From the NCBI RefSeq assembly GCF_022414595.1, contig NZ_JADWYO010000017.1, forward strand, positions 30,930-94,929: a stretch of 64,000 nt of DNA, read 5' to 3'. This DNA comes from Streptomyces sp. MUM 203J. Lineage in GTDB: Bacteria; Actinomycetota; Actinomycetes; Streptomycetales; Streptomycetaceae. This document shows positions 18,430-26,999 of the stretch, one piece after another (the stretch's first letter is position 1; every line of letters starts with the position of its first letter). The notes under the pieces are model-generated. The model was not told the origin of the DNA and searched no databases. It saw only the letters and a list, made by a program, of their open reading frames with translations. The position numbers and the translations under genes were made by a program.

Positions 18430-19710
18430 TTGTCCACGCCTCAAGACCTCGACCTGATCGGTATCGGGCTGGGCCCCTTCAACCTGGGCCTGGCCTGCCT
18501 CGTCGAGCCGGTCGGGGAACTCGACGCGCTCTTCCTGGACGCCAAGCCGGACTTCGAGTGGCACTCCGGCATGTTCCTGGAGGGCGCGCACCTCCAGACG
18601 CCGTTCATGTCGGACCTGGTGACCCTGGCCGACCCGACCTCCCCGTACTCCTTCCTGAACTACCTGAAGCAGAAGGGGCGGCTGTACTCCTTCTACATCC
18701 GCGAGAACTTCTATCCGCTGCGCGCCGAGTACGAGGACTACTGCCGGTGGGCGGCGGCGCAGCTCGGCAGCGTCCGCTTCGGCACGACGGTGACCCGGGT
18801 CGGGTACGACTCCGCGGCCGAGGTGTACGAGGTCGGCACGGCCTGCGGCGAGACCTTGCGGGCACGGCACCTCGTCCTGGGCACCGGCACCCCGCCGTAC
18901 GTCCCGGAGCCCTGCCGGGGGCTGGGCGGCGACCTCGTCCACACGTCCGGCTACCTGCCGAACCGGGACGCCCTGAAGGCGAAGGGCTCCGTCACGATCG
19001 TCGGCAGCGGGCAGAGCGCCGCCGAGATCTACCACGACCTGCTGTCCGCGATCGACGTCCACGGCTACCGGCTGAACTGGGTCACCCGCTCCCCGCGCTT
19101 CTTCCCGCTGGAGTACACCAAGCTCACCCTGGAGATGACCTCCCCGGAGTACGTCGACTACTTCCACGCCCTGCCCGAGGAAACCCGCTACCGGCTGGAG
19201 GCCGGACAGAAGGGCCTGTTCAAGGGCATCAACGGGGATCTGATCGACGCGATCTTCGACCTGCTCTACCAGAAGAGCGTCGAGACCGGCGGGCCGGTGC
19301 CGACCCGCCTGCTCACCAACTCGACGCTTGACTCCGCCTCCTACGACTCCGTGAGCGGTACCTACACGCTGGGGCTGCGCCAGGACGAACAGGGCAAGGA
19401 CTTCGAGCTGCGCACCGAGGGCCTGGTCCTGGCCACCGGCTACCGGTACCGGGTGCCGGACTTCCTGGAGCCGGTGCGCGACCGCATCCGGTGGGACGGG
19501 CACGGGCGCTTCGACGTCGCCCGGAACTACTCGATCGACACGACGGGCCGGGGGATCTTCCTGCAGAACGCCGGGACGCACACCCACTCGATCACCTCGC
19601 CCGACCTGGGCATGGGGGCGTACCGCAACGCCTGCATCATCCGGGAGCTGCTGGGGACCGCGTACTACCCGGTGGAGAAGTCGATCGCCTTCCAGGACTT
19701 CTCGGTGTGA
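18430..19710 (+). CDS. desB: DesB-type FAD/NADPH amine N-hydroxylase
   Basis: A 426-residue N-hydroxylating monooxygenase of the IucD/SidA/PvdA family; DesB converts cadaverine to N-hydroxycadaverine in desferrioxamine synthesis. FAD-binding [12 protein letters not shown] is at residue about 11, substrate-region [17 protein letters not shown] at 55, NADPH-binding [15 protein letters not shown] at about 195, and DXXXATGY-type [12 protein letters not shown] near 335. The start is TTG 18430 behind GGGAGGG. The gene is complete. DesA (decarboxylase), DesC (acyltransferase) and DesD (synthetase), which flank it in S. coelicolor, are absent here: the next gene is a conserved small protein before glmS. 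Confidence 0.87.
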   Translation: MSTPQDLDLIGIGLGPFNLGLACLVEPVGELDALFLDAKPDFEWHSGMFLEGAHLQTPFMSDLVTLADPTSPYSFLNYLKQKGRLYSFYIRENFYPLRAEYEDYCRWAAAQLGSVRFGTTVTRVGYDSAAEVYEVGTACGETLRARHLVLGTGTPPYVPEPCRGLGGDLVHTSGYLPNRDALKAKGSVTIVGSGQSAAEIYHDLLSAIDVHGYRLNWVTRSPRFFPLEYTKLTLEMTSPEYVDYFHALPEETRYRLEAGQKGLFKGINGDLIDAIFDLLYQKSVETGGPVPTRLLTNSTLDSASYDSVSGTYTLGLRQDEQGKDFELRTEGLVLATGYRYRVPDFLEPVRDRIRWDGHGRFDVARNYSIDTTGRGIFLQNAGTHTHSITSPDLGMGAYRNACIIRELLGTAYYPVEKSIAFQDFSV

Positions 19711-19719
19711 CCTCAGCCC

Positions 19720-20070
19720 GTGATCTTGTGGGTCCCTGCCCGCAATCGGGCAGATTTCTTGCGCGGAGCGCCGCTCACCCCTCAATATCTACAGGTGCTC
19801 GAACGCCGCCCGTCGCATGACGACCTCATCGACCACCTGGTGCGCAGCACCGCGCTCCGGCGCGGTGAGGCCGCCCGGGTGGTGCTCGACGTGCTGGCGT
19901 ACTTCGACGAGACGACCGAGGAGTTCGTCCGCCGCCGCCACCGCGAGCTGAAGGCGGCGGGGGCCGTGAACGCCGAGATCTTCGAGCGGATCGCGGCCGA
20001 GCTGCCGCACCGCGCCGTCGCGGCGCCGGAGCTCTCGCTCCGCCAGCTGCGACGGATGGTCTACGGCTGA
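19720..20070 (+). CDS. Conserved small protein upstream of glmS, unknown
   Basis: A 116-residue basic helical protein starting at GTG 19720, nine bases after desB. Residues 30-60 (SHDDLIDHLVRSTALRRGEAARVVLDVLAYFDE) and the C-terminal LSLRQLRRMVYG look well conserved; I recall the same gene beside glmS in other Streptomyces. No catalytic motif, signal peptide or membrane segment is seen. The exact start is uncertain; a later start near the LTPQYLQVLERRPSHDD segment is possible. Confidence 0.6.
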   Translation: MILWVPARNRADFLRGAPLTPQYLQVLERRPSHDDLIDHLVRSTALRRGEAARVVLDVLAYFDETTEEFVRRRHRELKAAGAVNAEIFERIAAELPHRAVAAPELSLRQLRRMVYG

Positions 20071-20125
20071 CAGCGTCGGGAACCACACGGGCACACTCGG
20101 CAAACCAGGAGGGGTTCACAACTCT

Positions 20126-21943
20126 ATGTGCGGAATCGTCGGTTATATCGGTAAGCGTGATGTCGCGCCGCTGCTGCTGGAGGGCCTCCAGCGGCTGGAG
20201 TACCGCGGATACGACTCCGCGGGTGTCGTGATCACCAGCCCGAAGTCCGCCGGGCTGAAGATGGTCAAGGCCAAGGGCCGGGTCCGGGACCTGGAGGCCC
20301 GGATCCCCAAGCGCTTCACCGGCACCACCGGCATCGCCCACACCCGCTGGGCCACGCACGGCGCCCCCAGCGACGAGAACGCGCACCCCCACCTGTCGGA
20401 GGACGGCAGGGTCGCCGTCGTCCACAACGGCATCATCGACAACGCCACCGAGCTGCGCGCCAAGCTGGAGGCCGACGGGGTCGCCTTCGCCTCCGAGACC
20501 GACACCGAGGTCCTCACCCACCTGATCGCCCGCTCCCAGGCGGACACCCTGGAGGAGAAGGTCCGCCAGGCGGTGAAGCTGGTCGAGGGCACCTACGGCA
20601 TCGCCGTCATGCACGCCGACTTCACCGACCGGATCGTGGTCGCCCGCAACGGCTCGCCGGTCGTGCTCGGCATCGGCGAGAAGGAGATGTTCGTCGCCTC
20701 CGACGTCGCCGCGCTGGTCGCCCACACCCGGCAGGTCGTCACGCTCGACGACGGCGAGATGGCCACCCTCAAGGCCGACGACTTCCGCACGTACACCACC
20801 GAGGGCTCGACCACGACCGCGACGCCGACCACCGTGGAGTGGGAGGCCGAGTCGTACGACATGGGCGGCCACGACACGTACATGCACAAGGAGATCACCG
20901 AGCAGGTCGACGCCGTGGACCGCGTGCTGCGCGGCCGGATCGACGACCGGTTCTCCACCGTGCACCTGGGCGGGCTGAACCTGGACGCCCGCGAGGCGCG
21001 CGGCATCCGCCGGGTGAAGATCCTCGGCTGCGGCACCTCGTACCACGCGGGTCTGATCGGCGCCGGGCTGATCGAGTCGCTGGCCCGGATCCCCGCCGAC
21101 TCCGAGCCGGCCTCCGAGTTCCGCTACCGCAACCCGGTCGTGGACCCCGACACCCTGTACATCGCCGTCTCGCAGTCCGGTGAGACGTACGACGTGCTCG
21201 CCGCCGTGCAGGAGCTGAAGCGCAAGGGCGCGCGGGTGCTGGGCGTGGTGAACGTGGTCGGCTCGGCCATCGCCCGGGAGACCGACGGCGGTGTGTACGT
21301 GCACGCCGGGCCCGAGGTGTGCGTGGTGTCCACCAAGTGCTTCACCAACACGGTCGTGGCCTTCGCGCTGCTGGCGCTGCACCTGGGCCGGATCCGGGAC
21401 CTGTCGGTGGCCGAGGGCCGGCGGATCATCGAGGGCCTGCGCAGGCTGCCGGAGCAGATCGCGGAGATCCTGCGGTCCGAGGCCGAGATCGAGAAGCTGG
21501 CGCACGAGTACGCCGAGGCCAGGTCGATGATGTTCATCGGCCGGGTGCGCGGCTACCCGGTGGCGCTGGAGGCCTCCCTGAAGCTCAAGGAGATCTCGTA
21601 CATCCACGCCGAGGCGTACCCGGCGTCCGAGCTGAAGCACGGCCCGCTGGCACTGATCGAGCCGGCCATGCCGACCGTCGCGATCGTGCCGGACGACGAA
21701 CTGCTGGAGAAGAACCGGGCCGCACTGGAGGAGATCAAGGCCCGCAGCGGCCGGATCCTGGCGGTCGCCCACCAGGAGCAGGAGAAGGCCGACCACACGA
21801 TCGTCGTGCCGAAGAACGAGGACGAGCTCGACCCGATCCTCATGGGCATCCCGCTCCAGCTGTTCGCGTACCACACCGCCCTGGCGCTGGGCCGGGACAT
21901 CGACAAGCCGCGGAACCTGGCGAAGTCCGTGACGGTGGAGTAG
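20126..21943 (+). CDS. glmS: Glutamine-fructose-6-phosphate aminotransferase (isomerizing)
   Basis: The 605-residue enzyme makes glucosamine-6-phosphate from fructose-6-phosphate and glutamine, the first step to cell-wall amino sugars. The protein starts MCGIVGYIGKRD, with Cys2 the amidotransferase nucleophile after Met removal. The glutaminase domain covers residues 2-215 (GYDSAGV, HTRWATHG, NGIIDN) and two SIS sugar-isomerase domains cover about 285-605 (CGTSYHAG, SQSGETYDV, ELKHGPLALIE), ending KSVTVE as usual. An AGGAGGGG site precedes ATG 20126. No glmS ribozyme is evident in the 55-bp leader. Confidence 0.95.
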   Translation: MCGIVGYIGKRDVAPLLLEGLQRLEYRGYDSAGVVITSPKSAGLKMVKAKGRVRDLEARIPKRFTGTTGIAHTRWATHGAPSDENAHPHLSEDGRVAVVHNGIIDNATELRAKLEADGVAFASETDTEVLTHLIARSQADTLEEKVRQAVKLVEGTYGIAVMHADFTDRIVVARNGSPVVLGIGEKEMFVASDVAALVAHTRQVVTLDDGEMATLKADDFRTYTTEGSTTTATPTTVEWEAESYDMGGHDTYMHKEITEQVDAVDRVLRGRIDDRFSTVHLGGLNLDAREARGIRRVKILGCGTSYHAGLIGAGLIESLARIPADSEPASEFRYRNPVVDPDTLYIAVSQSGETYDVLAAVQELKRKGARVLGVVNVVGSAIARETDGGVYVHAGPEVCVVSTKCFTNTVVAFALLALHLGRIRDLSVAEGRRIIEGLRRLPEQIAEILRSEAEIEKLAHEYAEARSMMFIGRVRGYPVALEASLKLKEISYIHAEAYPASELKHGPLALIEPAMPTVAIVPDDELLEKNRAALEEIKARSGRILAVAHQEQEKADHTIVVPKNEDELDPILMGIPLQLFAYHTALALGRDIDKPRNLAKSVTVE

Positions 21944-21954
21944 GCACCTGTGAG

Positions 21955-21986
21955 GCGGGGGCCCGGCCGGAAGGCCGGGCCCCCGC
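21955..21986. terminator. Bidirectional terminator after glmS
   Basis: A perfect 14-bp stem (21955-21968 with 21973-21986) with a GGAA tetraloop, followed by CCTTCTC. It lies between glmS and the convergent repeat-protein gene and can stop both. Confidence 0.85.
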
Positions 21987-21991
21987 CCTTC

Positions 21992-22588
21992 TCAGTACTG
22001 GCGCAGCCGGTACTGGGTGCTGGTGCCCGAGGTGGAGCAGCCCAGGGTGCTCCGCGTGCCGGTGTAGGTGAATCCGGTCGGGACGGTGCAGGCCCACAGG
22101 CCGGTCTTCGGGGTGGCCAGCTTGTACTGGACGGCGGTACCGCTCGTGGAGCAGCCCAGGGTGCGCCGCACAGCGGTGTGGGTGAAGCCCTCCTTCGGCG
22201 CCGGACGGCACGCCCAGAGGCCGTCGGCAGGCCGGCGCAGCTGGTACTGGGCGGCGGTGCCGCTCCTGGAGCAGCCGAGGGTGGAGCGGACGGCGGTGTG
22301 CGTGAAACCGGGTGCCGTTCTGCACGCCCACAGCCCGTCGGCGGGCGGCTGGACGTAGTACTGGGAGCTGATGCCGCTCGTGGAGCAGCCGAGAGTGGAG
22401 CGGACCGAGGTGAAGACGTAGCCGGGCGGGACGGTGCAGGACCAGAAACCGGCGGAGGCGGACGTCGTGCCGGTTCCGGCCGTGGGTGCGCTCTCCGCGG
22501 CGGTGGCGGTCGGGGCGAGGGCGGTGGCCGTCGTCAGAACGGCGGCACCGGCGCCGAGCAGCAGGGCGCGCAGCTTCGATCGCAGCAT
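21992..22588 (-). CDS. Secreted four-repeat Cys-rich protein
   Basis: A 198-residue exported protein with a signal peptide (residues 1-31, AxA-type end TATAAES). A short Thr/Ser linker is followed by four tandem repeats of about 38 residues starting near 48, 86, 123 and 163. Each repeat follows GLWAC..P.GF..T..RSTLGCSTSGT..QY.L, with two Cys, one Trp and a terminal Gln-Tyr. The paired Cys probably form one disulfide per repeat. I do not recognise a characterised family; similar repeats occur in other Streptomyces secreted proteins (recollection). The regular pattern suggests a binding or structural role outside the cell. Confidence 0.8.
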   Translation of the reverse strand: MLRSKLRALLLGAGAAVLTTATALAPTATAAESAPTAGTGTTSASAGFWSCTVPPGYVFTSVRSTLGCSTSGISSQYYVQPPADGLWACRTAPGFTHTAVRSTLGCSRSGTAAQYQLRRPADGLWACRPAPKEGFTHTAVRRTLGCSTSGTAVQYKLATPKTGLWACTVPTGFTYTGTRSTLGCSTSGTSTQYRLRQY

Positions 22589-22851
22589 GGGTGGGGCACT
22601 CCTCTGGTTGGTCGTCCTTCAGGCGTCGGGCAGAACCAACGGGTGGGGGGCCGGCCGGAGGTCTGACCCGTGCCCCGGCCGCCGCAGAGCGCGTGCCGCA
22701 TGCTCGCAGCGGCCGGGGACACCGGCAAGTGCCCCGGACCACCCGGGCGCCTGATCCGGCCAACCGCCGCCGGGGCCGGTCCCGCGGATCATGTGCGCGG
22801 AACCGACCCGTACGGCCACGACGGTGACCGCGACGTGGAGGACATGCCTCG

Positions 22852-23367
22852 TCAGACGCCGGTCCGCCCGTCGACGAGCTCACGCACGATGTCGAGGTGA
22901 CCGTTGTGGCGGGACGTCTCCTCGATGAGGTGGAGGATCACCCAGCGGAGGTCGACATGGCGGCCGTCGCTGATGGGACGCCTGGCCGTCGAGTCCAGCT
23001 CGTGGTCGGACACCAGACGGCGGTAGCGGGCGCTCTGTTCCTCGTACTCGGCGAGAAGCCGGGGCAACGGGATGTCGACGGCCGTCCGCATCTCCGGGTC
23101 GGGGTCGTCGTCGGTCGCCTCGGTGAGCGGTCCCTCGGGCTCCTCGCCCAGGAACACCACTTGGAACCAGTAGTGCTCGACCCACCGCAGGTGGCTGATC
23201 AGCCCGCACAGAGTCATCAGCGGTGAACTCGCGAGGGGGGCCTTGCGGGCGTCTTCGTCGGTCACGCCCTCACACTTGGCTCGGGCGGTGTCGCGCGCGT
23301 AGTCGAGGAAGGTGGCCAGCTGCGTACGCTCGTCCCATGCGGAAGGAGTGTCGGTTCGTTGAGTCAT
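22852..23367 (-). CDS. DinB-family (DUF664) protein
   Basis: The 171-residue protein has the four-helix DinB/YfiT-like fold. Candidate metal-binding His residues are in LISHLRWVEHYWF (residues about 58-68) and in WVILHLIEETSRHNGHLDIVRELVDG near the C-terminus, the usual triad positions. Streptomyces relatives include bacillithiol/mycothiol-dependent transferases, but the substrate is unknown. It stands alone, in the same direction as the upstream secreted hydrolase and separated from it by a terminator. Confidence 0.82.
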   Translation of the reverse strand: MTQRTDTPSAWDERTQLATFLDYARDTARAKCEGVTDEDARKAPLASSPLMTLCGLISHLRWVEHYWFQVVFLGEEPEGPLTEATDDDPDPEMRTAVDIPLPRLLAEYEEQSARYRRLVSDHELDSTARRPISDGRHVDLRWVILHLIEETSRHNGHLDIVRELVDGRTGV

Positions 23368-23470
23368 CGCGGGGAGTTTCCCGCAGCTCGGAACGGGTGT
23401 CGACTCAATTGACCGGAAGCCCCGTCACTTTCCGCGGCGGCGGCTGTGCTCGGGCAGGGCCCGGCCGGAA

Positions 23471-23499
23471 CCGCCGGACGTCTCGGCAGCGTCCGGCGG
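23471..23499. terminator. Terminator after the secreted hydrolase
   Basis: A 10-bp stem (23471-23480 CCGCCGGACG with 23490-23499) and a 9-nt loop lie directly after the minus-strand hydrolase stop at 23501. Confidence 0.6.
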
Positions 23500-23500
23500 A

Positions 23501-24826
23501 TCATGCTCGGGGTCGAGCGGCCCGAGGCCGTGGCGGCAGGAGCGGCCGTTCTCGAAGCCGCACATGGCGGTCCGGCGATCCGGCTCTCACCTGATCCGCC
23601 GGGCGGGCCTGCTGCACGCCCGGCTCGTTGAAGTGCACCTCCGGGTACTCCGCCGTGGGCCCGTCCAGCAGCGGCTGGGGGCGGTGCCGGAGGTGGAGGC
23701 CGAAGAACGCGGCGGTGTAGGTGCGGGTGAGCTCCACGGAGCGGGCCGCGGCCGGCTCGGACGGCCCCCTGGACGGGATGCCGAGCTGCTCGTACAGCAG
23801 GGGCGCGTCGGAGAACGTGCTGTGGCTCGCTCCGGCCACGGTCAGCCAGCGCTTCCAGCCGTCCAGGTTCGACCAGGCCGCGCCCCAGGTCGCGTCCCAG
23901 CCGCCGGGCAGGTGGGCGCCGCCGTTGCCCTCGTGGGTGCCGAGCATCAGGAACGGCCGCCCGCCGAGGCCGCCTTCGGGCACCGGGTCGCCGAAGGCGC
24001 CGTCCATGTTGATACCCGCCTCGACCCGGTCGTCGTGGCGCATGACGGAGGCCGCGGCGGCCCCGCCGATGGAGTGCCCGGCCGCGCCGATCCGCTTGCG
24101 GTCGATGAGGGAGGGGCCGTGCCGCCAGGCGGGGCGGGGCCCGGTCAGCCGGTCGAGGACGAAGGACAGGTCGTGCGCCCGGTTGACGGTGGCCCTCCGC
24201 AAGTCCTCCTCCGTCTTCGCCAGGCCGCAGGCCACGCAGGTGAGGGTGCGGCCGCCGGGGAAGGCCACACCGGCGCCCTCGTAGGCGTGGTCGACCGCGG
24301 CGACGACATGGCCGCGGCTCGCGAGGTCCTCCGCGAGGGTGGTGAGCGTGTAGCGGGGCATGCCGAAGCCGGGCGACAGGACGACCAGCGGATACCGTCC
24401 GCGCCGGGGCCCGGCCCCGGGCACGCTGTGGGTCCGGGTGGCGGCCAGCCGCGCGGTCCTCTCGGGGTCGTGCACCCCGACGGCCGCCAGCAGTTCCCGT
24501 GCCTCCTCCGCGTCCATGTACGAGGCGGGGTCGCGCGAGGATTGACGGGCCGGGTAGGAGAGGTCGACCATCAGTTCGCGGGGCTGATCCGGCACCCAGG
24601 GATCCTGCCGTGTGCGGTCGACGAGGTGGAGCCGGTCCCGCCCGACGGCGAACGCCCCGGTGGGCCCGGGCAGGTCCAGGCCGGTGACGGCCATGTGGGC
24701 CGAGGTCCCGGCGGGGTCCTGTGCCGCGTGCGCGGCGGCCGGGACGGCGGCGGTGACGGCCAGGGAGAGCGCGAGGGCCGCAGTGACGGCGCGGCGGCGG
24801 ACGCGGGGTCTGCGTGACGTCTTCAT
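23501..24826 (-). CDS. Secreted alpha/beta hydrolase (lipase/PAF-acetylhydrolase-like)
   Basis: A 441-residue exported serine hydrolase. A signal peptide covers residues 1-34 (basic start, AVTAALALSLAVTAAVPAAAHA). The fold signatures are LVVLSPGFGMPRY (oxyanion region, about 148), AAVDHAYEG (about 178) and the nucleophile elbow AAGHSIGGAAAA with the catalytic Ser at about 254; INMDGAFGD and ASHSTFSD supply likely Asp and His. It resembles Streptomyces lipases and PAF-acetylhydrolase II. The last 30-40 residues (from QVRAGSPDRH on) are Arg/Pro-rich and lack hydrolase character, so the native stop may have been lost. Confidence 0.83.
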   Translation of the reverse strand: MKTSRRPRVRRRAVTAALALSLAVTAAVPAAAHAAQDPAGTSAHMAVTGLDLPGPTGAFAVGRDRLHLVDRTRQDPWVPDQPRELMVDLSYPARQSSRDPASYMDAEEARELLAAVGVHDPERTARLAATRTHSVPGAGPRRGRYPLVVLSPGFGMPRYTLTTLAEDLASRGHVVAAVDHAYEGAGVAFPGGRTLTCVACGLAKTEEDLRRATVNRAHDLSFVLDRLTGPRPAWRHGPSLIDRKRIGAAGHSIGGAAAASVMRHDDRVEAGINMDGAFGDPVPEGGLGGRPFLMLGTHEGNGGAHLPGGWDATWGAAWSNLDGWKRWLTVAGASHSTFSDAPLLYEQLGIPSRGPSEPAAARSVELTRTYTAAFFGLHLRHRPQPLLDGPTAEYPEVHFNEPGVQQARPADQVRAGSPDRHVRLRERPLLPPRPRAARPRA

Positions 24827-24862
24827 GTCCCCAACGCTAGAAGCGAGTTGTGCCTGAAGGCA

Positions 24863-24901
24863 TCAGACCGTGGTCGCGACCACAGGGCGACCACGGTCTG
24901 A
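24863..24901. terminator. Terminator after the acetate-transporter gene
   Basis: A perfect 15-bp inverted repeat (24863-24877 with 24887-24901) around a 9-nt loop lies about 50 bp past the minus-strand transporter stop at 24954 and before the hydrolase start. Confidence 0.75.
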
Positions 24902-24953
24902 CGCCCTCATCCCCCAGGGGCTTGACGGGGTCCGGGAGCGGAGTCCCCGGGGC

Positions 24954-25523
24954 TCAGCCCGCCGCGGGCGCCGCGTCGGCCCTCGCGCCGCGTCCCGCGA
25001 GGGTCGGCCAGCCGGCCAGCTCCGCCGTCGCGCCGTACCAGGCCGCGAGGCCCGCCACGGCCGCGACCCAGCCGCCGGCCTTGCCGAGCGCGGAGACGTC
25101 CGCGAACGACGCGACGGCCAGCAGCAGGAGTGCCAGGAACAGCAGCCCGTACACGCCCTGCCCGAGCAGCCCGCCGCCGCTCGCCGCGGCGGTCAGGGTG
25201 AGCGCCAGCAGCGCCCACAGCAGCAGGAACAGGCCCATGGCCTCGGCCGAGACCTGGGCGCCCGCGCCACTGCCCCAGGTGAACCAGAAGGCGCCGAGAC
25301 CGGCGTAGGCGGTGCCGGTGCGGGTGTCGCCGCCGCGCAGGGCGAGAACGCCGCAGACGAAGAGGGCGACCCCGCCGACCCAGGTGGCGAGGGAGGAGGC
25401 GTCGGTGGCCCCGACGTTGGCGATGACCCCGGTGCTGCCGAGGCCGAAGGCGAGCAGGGTCAGTCCGAGCGCGAGCTGACCGAGCGTGGAGGTGCTGCTT
25501 CCCGCAGAGACGTCCTTGTCCAC
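24954..25523 (-). CDS. satP: GPR1/FUN34/YaaH (SatP) family acetate transporter
   Basis: A 189-residue integral membrane protein with six predicted helices (LALGLTLLAFGLGSTGVIA, LATWVGGVALFVCGVLAL, AGLGAFWFTWGSG, MGLFLLLWALLALTLTAA, GVYGLLFLALLLLAVASF, WVAAVAGLAAWYGATAELAGW). The family takes up acetate or succinate with protons. The first-helix region LGQLALGLTLLAFGL takes the place of the usual NPaplGL motif, a common actinobacterial variation. Monocistronic, ending at the 15-bp hairpin. Confidence 0.78.
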   Translation of the reverse strand: MDKDVSAGSSTSTLGQLALGLTLLAFGLGSTGVIANVGATDASSLATWVGGVALFVCGVLALRGGDTRTGTAYAGLGAFWFTWGSGAGAQVSAEAMGLFLLLWALLALTLTAAASGGGLLGQGVYGLLFLALLLLAVASFADVSALGKAGGWVAAVAGLAAWYGATAELAGWPTLAGRGARADAAPAAG

Positions 25524-25668
25524 GGCGGGCTCCCTTCCTGTGCGGTTGTGCGCTGATTCCCAGCCAGGGAGATATACCCTTCACAAGCGCACAAACCACC
25601 TCGGGAAGGGCCCCGACCGTAAAATGAGGAAGGCGAGTTGACGGGGTCTCACCAGGGACAACGGGCGG

Positions 25669-26193
25669 TTACGGAATGACAACGACCGGGCGTTGCGCCC
25701 GCCGTGCGAGGCGCCCTGCGACGGATCCGAAAATGCGCCCCACGATGCCGTGGGTGGAGCCGACCACGATCGCGTCGGCAGAGTACTCGCGGCCGACCTC
25801 CTCCAGCTCGTGGCAGATGTCGCCACCGCGCTCGACGAGGATCCAGGGGACCTCGGAGAGGTGGTCCGCGCAGGCCAGCTCCAGACCGAGCACCTCGGTG
25901 CGGTGATCCGGCACGTCGACGAAGACGGGCGGTTCGCAGCCGGCCCACACGGTGGTGGGGAGCCGGTTCGCCACATGCACGATGATCAGGCCGGAGCCGG
26001 AGCGGCGCGCCATGCCGATCGCGTACGCGAGCGCGCGCTCGCTGGAGGTCGAGCCGTCGAAGCCGACGACGACGCCGTGCTGGAAAGCGGGGTCACAGGG
26101 ATGGTGGCGCGTCTCGTCCGCCGCCACGGGGTCCACCGCCGAATCGGCGCCCCTCGCGCGGTCCGCGGGTTCAGGGAGTTCGTGACCGGCCAT
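25669..26193 (-). CDS. Universal stress protein (UspA family)
   Basis: A 174-residue protein with a disordered N-terminal 38 residues followed by one Usp domain. The domain starts VVVGFDGSTSSERALAYAIGMARR and ends with the ATP-binding motif GSTHGIVGRIFGSVAGRLARRAQRPVVVI (G-2X-G-9X-G-S pattern), so it probably binds ATP. ATG 26193 is used; a TTG at 26235 would add 14 residues. It is divergent from a small membrane protein over a 392-bp gap with a clear dyad. Confidence 0.87.
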   Translation of the reverse strand: MAGHELPEPADRARGADSAVDPVAADETRHHPCDPAFQHGVVVGFDGSTSSERALAYAIGMARRSGSGLIIVHVANRLPTTVWAGCEPPVFVDVPDHRTEVLGLELACADHLSEVPWILVERGGDICHELEEVGREYSADAIVVGSTHGIVGRIFGSVAGRLARRAQRPVVVIP

Positions 26194-26585
26194 CGGTATC
26201 TCGGCGGGTAAGTCCTTGTGGGGAGGTACGGGCAACTTCGGGCGGCACGGAGCCGTGTCCGGGAATCATCTTCCCAACCCCATACCCCCAAGGGTACGGG
26301 GCCACTCCTCTCGTGCCCAGAGTCGCCCGGAGTACGCCACTGAGCACACGGCGTTCCGGAGCGGCGTTCCAGGGAGCATGCCCGAGCCCGCCGCGGATGG
26401 CAACGCCGGTTGCCCCTTACAGCCGCCCTCACGGCGTCCGCACGGCCGCCCCCGGCGGCGCACCGGACGCACACCCGGCGCCACGCAGGGTCACCCGCCC
26501 GGGCGGCCCGGGCAGTGACCGTGACGCGTGGGCGTCGTTGGCAGCGCGGTCCCCCGACCACCGCGCCAGCCCCAGGGAGCCGCCC
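26194..26585. promoter_or_regulatory. Usp/membrane-protein intergenic region with a 24-bp dyad
   Basis: This 392-bp gap between divergent genes carries no credible coding frame. Its clearest structure is a dyad at 26278-26301: CCCCATACCC and GGGTACGGGG, 9 of 10 pairs matching around CCAA. It lies 85 bp upstream of the stress-protein start and may be its operator; the cognate regulator is unknown. Confidence 0.4.
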
Positions 26586-26999
26586 GTGTCCGCCAGCCAG
26601 GCCACCGCCCCGAGCCCCACCGCGCCCACGGTCACGGCCACCGTGCCGAACCAGCACCCGCATCCGTACGCACGCGCCGCGGCAACTCCGGCCGCGCCGG
26701 GCCCCGCGCACGACACGGTGGGCGAGGTGGTCCGCTGGGCCGCCTTCAGCTGCGCCCTGGTCCCGGCCGTGCTGCTCGTGTACGGCACGTCGGCCGGCGC
26801 CGCGGCCACGACCGCGCTGGGGCTCGCCGCGGTGACGGCCGCCTGCCGGACGCTGCTGCGCCGTGCCGAGCGGACACCCGTACCGCTGACGCCCCCGCCC
26901 CCGGCGCCCTCCGCGGGCCCGGCGCGCGGGGCGGTGCCCGTTCCGCACCGCGGCCGGCACTCCCGCACCGGATCGGGAGCACACCGGGGCGGGCACTGA
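26586..26999 (+). CDS. Small membrane protein with disordered ends, unknown
   Basis: A 137-residue protein starting at GTG 26586, 7-8 nt after AGGGAG. A Pro/Thr-rich N-terminus (residues 1-40) precedes two hydrophobic segments (about 50-72 VVRWAAFSCALVPAVLLVYG and 75-90 AAATTALGLAAVTAACRTLL), then a Pro- and His/Arg-rich tail. I recall a similar small gene upstream of adpA in other Streptomyces but no function. The longer frame back to 26313 is unsupported. Confidence 0.55.
   Translation: MSASQATAPSPTAPTVTATVPNQHPHPYARAAATPAAPGPAHDTVGEVVRWAAFSCALVPAVLLVYGTSAGAAATTALGLAAVTAACRTLLRRAERTPVPLTPPPPAPSAGPARGAVPVPHRGRHSRTGSGAHRGGH

Noticed and set aside
17473..19785. Minus-strand open frame of 770 codons across desF and desB
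   Set aside because: Antisense to two genes with clear motifs; no start signal and no recognisable product.
20071..20125. glmS ribozyme or other riboswitch before glmS
   Set aside because: The leader is only 55 bp with no conserved ribozyme core; actinobacterial glmS normally lacks it.
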